Shown piece after piece: positions 7,062 through 10,805 of a stretch of DNA of 10,805 bases. Source of the DNA: DASQFI01 sp050264575 (GTDB lineage Bacteria; Acidobacteriota; Vicinamibacteria; Vicinamibacterales; SCN-69-37); assembly GCA_050264575.1 (NCBI GenBank), contig JBLNGH010000160.1, positions 1-10,805 on the forward strand, read 5' to 3'. Within the stretch, counting starts at the first letter, position 1. Each line of letters begins with the position of its first letter. Under the pieces are notes generated by a model. It was not told where the DNA came from, did not search any database, and saw only the letters and a program-made list of their open reading frames with translations. Both the position numbers and the translations under genes were made by a program.

Positions 7062-7183
7062 CAAGGGCAAAGGGCAGAGGGCAAAGGGCAACGGAAAGGT
7101 CAAAGGGAAGAAGGAAAAGGAAATGATGACGATCGTCAGCTCGTTCCTGACCTCTGCCCTCTGCCCTCTGCCCTTTGCCCTTG
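7062..7183. repeat. Long inverted repeat of AGGGCAA/AGGGCAG units spanning the start of the next gene
   Basis: The left arm (7062-7094) consists of iterated AGGGCAA/AGGGCAG heptamers; the right arm (7151-7183) of CTCTGCC/CTTTGCC heptamers. The 33-nt arms are complementary apart from three positions. The 56-nt interval between them holds a purine-rich ribosome site and the ATGATG start of the downstream gene. The left arm starts 9 nt after the stop of paralog 1; the right arm is translated as codons 10-21 of paralog 2. Confidence 0.92.
7111..7122 (+). promoter_or_regulatory. Purine-rich ribosome binding site for paralog 2
   Basis: AAGGAAAAGGAA lies directly before ATGATG (7123 and 7126), in the loop of the 7062-7183 inverted repeat. 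It supports a start at 7123 or 7126. Confidence 0.65.
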
Positions 7184-8421
7184 TCTTGTCGCAGACGCCC
7201 CCGCAAGTGCCAGCACCGGGGGCGTCTGCCGCCCCAGGCGCGATGGTGCGCGTGTTTCTCGACTGTTATGAGTGCGACACGGAGTATCAGCGGCAGAACG
7301 TGACGTTCGTCGATTACGTGCGCGACCGGGCCGACGCCGATCTGCACGTGCTCGTGACGACCCAGGACACCGGCAGCGGCGGCTCGTCCTGGACCGTGAA
7401 GTTCATCGGCCTCGGCCGGTTCCAGCGTCAGGACCGCACGTTCACGTTCACGACGGATCAGGCGGCGACCAGCGACGACCGCCGGAAGGCGTTCTCACGG
7501 ATCTTCAAGATCGGATTGCTCGGCTACGCGGCCGAGACGTCGGTCGCGCCGCAGCTCGATCTCACGTGGACCGAACCCACGCAGCTCCGATCGTTGGCCG
7601 ACCGCGATCGATGGAACTCGTGGGTGTTTCGCGTGAACCTCAACGGCAACTTCAGTGGCGAGCGCGCGAGCACGTTCAAGTCGGCCCGGCTGTCGTTCTC
7701 GGCCAGCCGCACGACCGACAACTGGAAGATCAACGTCTCGATGGGCGGCAACGTCGACCGGAGCACGTTCCTGCTCGAGGACGACCGGACCGTCAAGAGC
7801 CAGCGCGACAACTGGAACCTCAACTCGCTCGTGGTCAAGAGTCACGGGCCGCGGACGTCGAGCGGCCTGCGCGCGCAACTCTGGCACGACAGCTTCGGCA
7901 ATTACCGGCGCGCCTCGCGCGTCGCGCCCGCCGTCGAGTTCGATTTCTTCCCCTACAAGGAGTCGAACCGCCGGAGCTTGGCCGTGCAATACAGCATCGG
8001 TCCGACGCGCTACCAGTACGTGGACCTCACGATCTACGACAAGATGGAGGAAACCGTCCCCACGCATTCCGTAAACCTCTCGGTCGGCCTGCGGCAGCCG
8101 TGGGGATCGCTCTCAGCAGTCGCGGACTTCTCTCAGCAGCTCAACCACCGCGATCGCTATCGATCGGGCGTGTTTGGCAATGCGGACGTCAGGCTCTTCA
8201 AAGGATTTTCGTTCAACCTCTTCGCGGAATACTCGCGCATCAAAGATCAGATCGCGCTTCGCAAGGGCACGGCCTCGACCGAGGACGTGCTGCTGCGCCT
8301 GCGGCAGCTGGCCACCGACTACAGCTACTTCTACGGCTTCGGCGTCAGCTACAGCTTCGGCTCGATCTTCGACAACATCGTGAATCCGAGGTTCAACGGG
8401 CCGGGATTCTTCTTCTTCTGA
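7123..8421 (+). CDS. Secreted protein with N-terminal CxxCD module and barrel-like C-terminus (paralog 2)
   Basis: The 432-residue product is a full-length paralog of the preceding protein. Shared blocks are VRVFLDCYECD (Cys48, Cys51), FVDYVRDRADADLHVLVTT, RDRWNSWVFRV, SASRTTDNWKI, VEFDFFPYKESNRRSLAVQY, IKDQIALRKG, EDVLLRLRQLATDY and NIVNPRF. The N-terminal hydrophobic stretch (about residues 4-23, SFLTSALCPLPFALVLS) can act as a signal peptide, but it has no positive n-region charge and its core is encoded by the right arm of an intergenic inverted repeat. Cys14 is not in a proper lipobox because Leu precedes it. An internal ATG at 7243 would remove any export signal, so 7123/7126 is preferred. 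Compared with paralog 1, the C-terminus has an extra NGPGFFFF. It probably shares an operon with paralog 1 (69-nt gap). It is likely an outer-membrane protein of unknown role. Confidence 0.78.
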   Translation: MMTIVSSFLTSALCPLPFALVLSQTPPQVPAPGASAAPGAMVRVFLDCYECDTEYQRQNVTFVDYVRDRADADLHVLVTTQDTGSGGSSWTVKFIGLGRFQRQDRTFTFTTDQAATSDDRRKAFSRIFKIGLLGYAAETSVAPQLDLTWTEPTQLRSLADRDRWNSWVFRVNLNGNFSGERASTFKSARLSFSASRTTDNWKINVSMGGNVDRSTFLLEDDRTVKSQRDNWNLNSLVVKSHGPRTSSGLRAQLWHDSFGNYRRASRVAPAVEFDFFPYKESNRRSLAVQYSIGPTRYQYVDLTIYDKMEETVPTHSVNLSVGLRQPWGSLSAVADFSQQLNHRDRYRSGVFGNADVRLFKGFSFNLFAEYSRIKDQIALRKGTASTEDVLLRLRQLATDYSYFYGFGVSYSFGSIFDNIVNPRFNGPGFFFF

Positions 8422-8424
8422 TTC

Positions 8425-8473
8425 CGGGGGCTTCGCCCCGCCGGCCCCCCCTACCCGCTCCCTCGCGGGGGCC
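8425..8473 (+). terminator. Two GC-rich hairpins after paralog 2, possible terminator
   Basis: CGGGG (8425-8429) pairs with CCCCG (8436-8440) around a short loop, and GGCCCCC (8443-8449) pairs with GGGGGCC (8467-8473). They follow the stop at 8421 directly. There is no U-tract, so factor-independent termination is uncertain. Confidence 0.35.
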
Positions 8474-8489
8474 CCTACGCCGCGTGCCA

Positions 8490-8599
8490 AAAGCACACAT
8501 GAAGGTCATGAAGAATTGTTTTGATCAAAACAAAAGAGCCTATTCAAAAAGCTCTTCCTCATGTTCTTCATGCTTCTTCATGTCCTTCATGTGTGCTTT
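8490..8599. repeat. Nested inverted repeat in an AT-rich patch between convergent genes
   Basis: The outer arms 8490-8515 and 8574-8599 (26 nt, AAAGCACACATGAAGG-like, one mismatch) enclose two further structures: a perfect 18-bp palindrome TTGTTTTGATCAAAACAA (8516-8533) and an AAGAGC/GCTCTT stem (8534-8539 with 8551-8556). The right side also carries iterated TTCATG units (8557-8592). The whole would fold as a branched structure in RNA or a cruciform. It lies between the ends of the plus-strand paralog pair and the minus-strand membrane gene, so a bidirectional terminator role is possible. Base composition is strikingly AT-rich compared with everything around it. Confidence 0.9.
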
Positions 8600-8636
8600 G
8601 CTTTGGTACTGGTGAAGCAACCGATCTGATTATTAG

Positions 8637-9053
8637 CTACGCCTCCTTGTAGATCTTCGCGCCCGCCAGGCTCGCCGACATCACGGTGACGAGCGAGAGC
8701 GCAGCGCTCTTCATGTACGTGTCCGTCGAGAAGATGCCAATCGACGTCAGCCCGAACATCGTCGCGCAGATGCCCAGGAAGATCACGAGCCCTGCGTAGA
8801 TCGCCGTCTTGGGTCCGGGACCCCAACGCGTGCGAAAGCCGACGTAGGTGACGACCACCAGGAAGCCCAGGATGAAATCGATGACGATCCAGGGCACGGG
8901 GTTGCTGGCCTTGGCGGGATCGAGATTGAGCCGCTGCTGCATGACCTCGAAGTCCCGCTTCAACACGATCCCCTGAAAGACGTAGTCCAGCGCATTGGCG
9001 ACGACTCCGGCGACGAGACCGCCGACGACAACCTTGCCGCTGTTGATGGCCAC
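8637..9053 (-). CDS. Four-helix integral membrane protein of unknown function
   Basis: The 138-residue protein has four likely membrane helices at about residues 8-28, 55-74, 83-103 and 116-133, with a cytoplasm- or periplasm-facing loop at 31-53 (KRDFEVMQQRLNLDPAKAS) and a short RTRWGPGPK turn at 74-82. No enzymatic motif is visible. The start is GTG at 9053, supported by GGAGGAGGA seven nt upstream. It begins 1 nt after the stop of the S9 peptidase gene, so translation is almost surely coupled. I recognise the general type (small hypothetical membrane protein with a GPGP turn) but no named family. A role linked to the peptidase is only suggested by position. Confidence 0.75.
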   Translation of the reverse strand: MAINSGKVVVGGLVAGVVANALDYVFQGIVLKRDFEVMQQRLNLDPAKASNPVPWIVIDFILGFLVVVTYVGFRTRWGPGPKTAIYAGLVIFLGICATMFGLTSIGIFSTDTYMKSAALSLVTVMSASLAGAKIYKEA

Positions 9054-9054
9054 G

Positions 9055-10805
9055 TTACAGTCCTCCTCCGCCGCGCTGACCGGCGGCAGGCGGGACGGTC
9101 TTCTGCTTCTCCTGTCGCTCCTTCAGGCGCTGATCGATGTGCTCCTGCATCTTGAGGCGGGGAATGCCGTACTGCAGCCAGTCCGGAGCCGGGGCGCCCT
9201 TCAGGTAATGATCGAAGAACTCCTTCATGCGCACCGTGTAGTCCTGCTGATTGGCCGGCCGGGCCAGGCCGTGGTTCTCGCCCGGGTACTCGAGCAGGAT
9301 GACGGGCTTGCCGAGCCGGCGCAGGGTGTTGAAATACTCGATCCCCTGCGTGAAGTCGACGGCGCCGTCCTGATCGTTGTGCAGGATCATCAGCGGCGTC
9401 TTCACGTTCTTCGCGTGCGCGACCGGTGAGTTGCGCGTGTAGGCCGCCCACTGCTCCCACGGTCCGCCCGTGAAGCGCCCCTGGCTGCTCTCGAAGATCG
9501 CGCCGTTCGTGCCGCCGGTGTTCTTGTAGATGATCGAGTACATGCTGATCATGTTCGTCAGCGGCGCGCCCGCGATCGCGGCGGCGAAGATGTCCGTCTG
9601 CGTGATCGTGTGCGCCGTCTGGTACCCGCCCCACGAATGGCCGTGCAGGCCGACGTGCTTCGGATCGACGATGCCCGTCGCGATCGCCGCTTTCACGGCC
9701 GGCACCAGCGCCCACACTGCCGACATGCCGGGATCGTTGACGTAGTACTTGATGTCGGGCTGGAGCACGGCATAGCCGTTGCTCGTGTAGGCCTGACGGC
9801 TGAAGCCGTTCGCCGTCGGCCTGCCGTACTGATAGTGCCCCTGCGTCAGCCGCTCGTAGATGTAGACGACGGTTGGGTACTGCCGCCCCTTCACGTAGTT
9901 CGCGGGCAGATACAGCGAGCCCTGCAGGCGCTCGCCCTTCTCGTTCTTGTACTCGATGAGCTGCGCGCCCGAGCTCCAGAGGAACGGCTCAGACTCCTTC
10001 ACGGTATCGATGATCTTCCGGCCGTTGGCGAGCGACGCGTCCGTGACGAACAACGCTGTCGGCGTGGTCGGCGTCTCGCGGCTGTAAATCCAGACGTCAG
10101 CCTTTTCGGCCTTCGTCAGCCGCCCGATCGACGCGTCTTCCCACAGCAGCATCTTCAATCCGGGCTTGCCCGGCTCGAGCACGCCGTAGCCGGCGCGCTT
10201 GGTCCACTCCGACATCGCGGCGAAGTACTGCGGCTTCGTCAGATCGATCCCGCGCTCGTCCGGATAGACCTGCACGCGTCCCTGGTACCGGATCGCATCG
10301 CGCCGGCCGTTCACCGTCAGGTTGATCGCCGTCCCGCCCGCCGCGACCGGGATCTGCCAGATGTCCCAGCGATCAGAAATCAGGACCGAGTTGTTGTCGG
10401 CCGTCCAGCCGACCACGTTGGTCGGCGGATCGACGATGTTGTGGTCGTCCTCGCTGTTGATGAACGACGCCGGCACCGAGCTCGTGATGTTGTGGACCTG
10501 GCCGGTCTCGATGTCGAACACGTGGAAGTGCTGGTTCTCGTAGAACAGGTACTTGCTGCCGTCGGGCGACGCGCTGTGGCCCCAGCGCAGGCGTTTCTTG
10601 ATCGCCTTTTTCTGACCCGTCTTCGTGTCGATCGCGTAGACGTCCTGATACCGCTGCCCGTCGAGGTTGCCCTGCAGCTCGTACGGATCGTCGGTCGTGC
10701 CGATCGCCCAGCGGCCGCGGCCGGTGAAGGTCAGCGTCGGCACTTCCTCGTCGGCCAGACGGACCATCTTGTTGTCCTGCACGCGGTACATCGTCACGTA
10801 GTTGA
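9055..10805 (-). CDS. S9-family (prolyl oligopeptidase-like) serine peptidase, 5' partial
   Basis: The frame stays open to the window edge (…NYVTMYRVQDNK), so the N-terminus is missing; a GTG at 10797 is only an internal codon. Numbering from that GTG, residues 1 to about 270 look like beta-propeller blades (for example SASPDGSKYLFYEN and WTADNNSVLISDRWDIWQIP), and residues 280-535 form the alpha/beta-hydrolase domain. The catalytic triad is visible: Ser388 in GLHGHSWGGYQT, Asp477 in HNDQDGAV, His509 in GENHGL. Family members cut short peptides, often after proline or an acylated residue, and are usually exported in Acidobacteria; the signal peptide would lie beyond the window. The tail after about residue 540 is charged and ends in a Gly-rich RGGGGL. 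It is cotranscribed with the small membrane protein. It could also be described as a dipeptidyl-peptidase or acylaminoacyl-peptidase-like enzyme. Confidence 0.9.
   Translation of the reverse strand, partial: NYVTMYRVQDNKMVRLADEEVPTLTFTGRGRWAIGTTDDPYELQGNLDGQRYQDVYAIDTKTGQKKAIKKRLRWGHSASPDGSKYLFYENQHFHVFDIETGQVHNITSSVPASFINSEDDHNIVDPPTNVVGWTADNNSVLISDRWDIWQIPVAAGGTAINLTVNGRRDAIRYQGRVQVYPDERGIDLTKPQYFAAMSEWTKRAGYGVLEPGKPGLKMLLWEDASIGRLTKAEKADVWIYSRETPTTPTALFVTDASLANGRKIIDTVKESEPFLWSSGAQLIEYKNEKGERLQGSLYLPANYVKGRQYPTVVYIYERLTQGHYQYGRPTANGFSRQAYTSNGYAVLQPDIKYYVNDPGMSAVWALVPAVKAAIATGIVDPKHVGLHGHSWGGYQTAHTITQTDIFAAAIAGAPLTNMISMYSIIYKNTGGTNGAIFESSQGRFTGGPWEQWAAYTRNSPVAHAKNVKTPLMILHNDQDGAVDFTQGIEYFNTLRRLGKPVILLEYPGENHGLARPANQQDYTVRMKEFFDHYLKGAPAPDWLQYGIPRLKMQEHIDQRLKERQEKQKTVPPAAGQRGGGGL
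9061..9069 (-). promoter_or_regulatory. Strong ribosome binding site inside the peptidase 3' end
   Basis: On the minus strand GGAGGAGGA lies 7 nt before the GTG at 9053 and is at the same time the glycine-codon run encoding the C-terminal RGGGGL of the peptidase. Confidence 0.75.

Noticed and set aside
6926..7126. Small plus-strand frame covering the left repeat arm
   Set aside because: Its start lies inside paralog 1 in another frame, and its Lys/Arg/Gly-rich end is only the translation of the purine-rich repeat.
7162..7167. Lipoprotein cleavage site at Cys14 of paralog 2
   Set aside because: The residue before Cys14 is Leu (SALC), whereas a lipobox needs Gly, Ala or Ser there; the Cys comes from the repeat arm.
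8490..8599. Insertion sequence or MITE
   Set aside because: There is no transposase, no evident target-site duplication, and no second copy within the window; kept only as one possible origin.

Overview
The window is a GC-rich bacterial chromosome segment with tight coding on both strands. The combination of families points to an uncultured Acidobacteriota, perhaps Vicinamibacteria-like: a secreted S9 peptidase, outer-membrane barrels of a type seen in Acidobacteria and Bacteroidetes, GCS2 and ATP-grasp ligases, and low-complexity intergenic hairpins. That placement is an inference; there is no rRNA or other marker here.

Region 1 (1-4925, plus strand) is a compact cluster for making or processing peptide-like amides: the end of a PF00756-type esterase, an ATP-grasp ligase, a GCS2/YbdK-type carboxylate-amine ligase, an M29 metallo-aminopeptidase whose GTG start overlaps the previous stop by 4 nt, and a second, divergent ATP-grasp-like protein. 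Two or three amide-forming enzymes beside a peptidase and an esterase suggest a small pathway for an unknown peptide-like metabolite or a peptide tag. No core substrate-specifying gene is visible.

Region 2 (about 5022-8421) is envelope-related. A small outer-membrane barrel on the minus strand is divergent from two tandem paralogous secreted proteins on the plus strand. Each paralog has a mature N-terminal module with a CxxCD motif and a long beta-rich barrel-like C-terminal part. Region 3 (8637-10805, minus strand) holds a prolyl-oligopeptidase-family S9 peptidase, 5'-truncated by the window edge, followed after 1 nt by a four-helix membrane protein.

The most unusual signal lies between the genes. 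Four of the gaps downstream of plus-strand genes contain a long inverted repeat with arms of 18 to 33 nt. Each has a different sequence, and three of the four are built from short, tandemly iterated, low-complexity units (GTGATGTG; AGGGCAA/AGGGCAG; ATGAAG-like). A fifth gap (4926-5021) has a degenerate tandem without a partner arm. In one case the right arm runs into the downstream gene and encodes the hydrophobic core of its signal peptide, and the start codon sits in the hairpin loop. I found no CRISPR array, tRNA, rRNA, insertion sequence or integrase.
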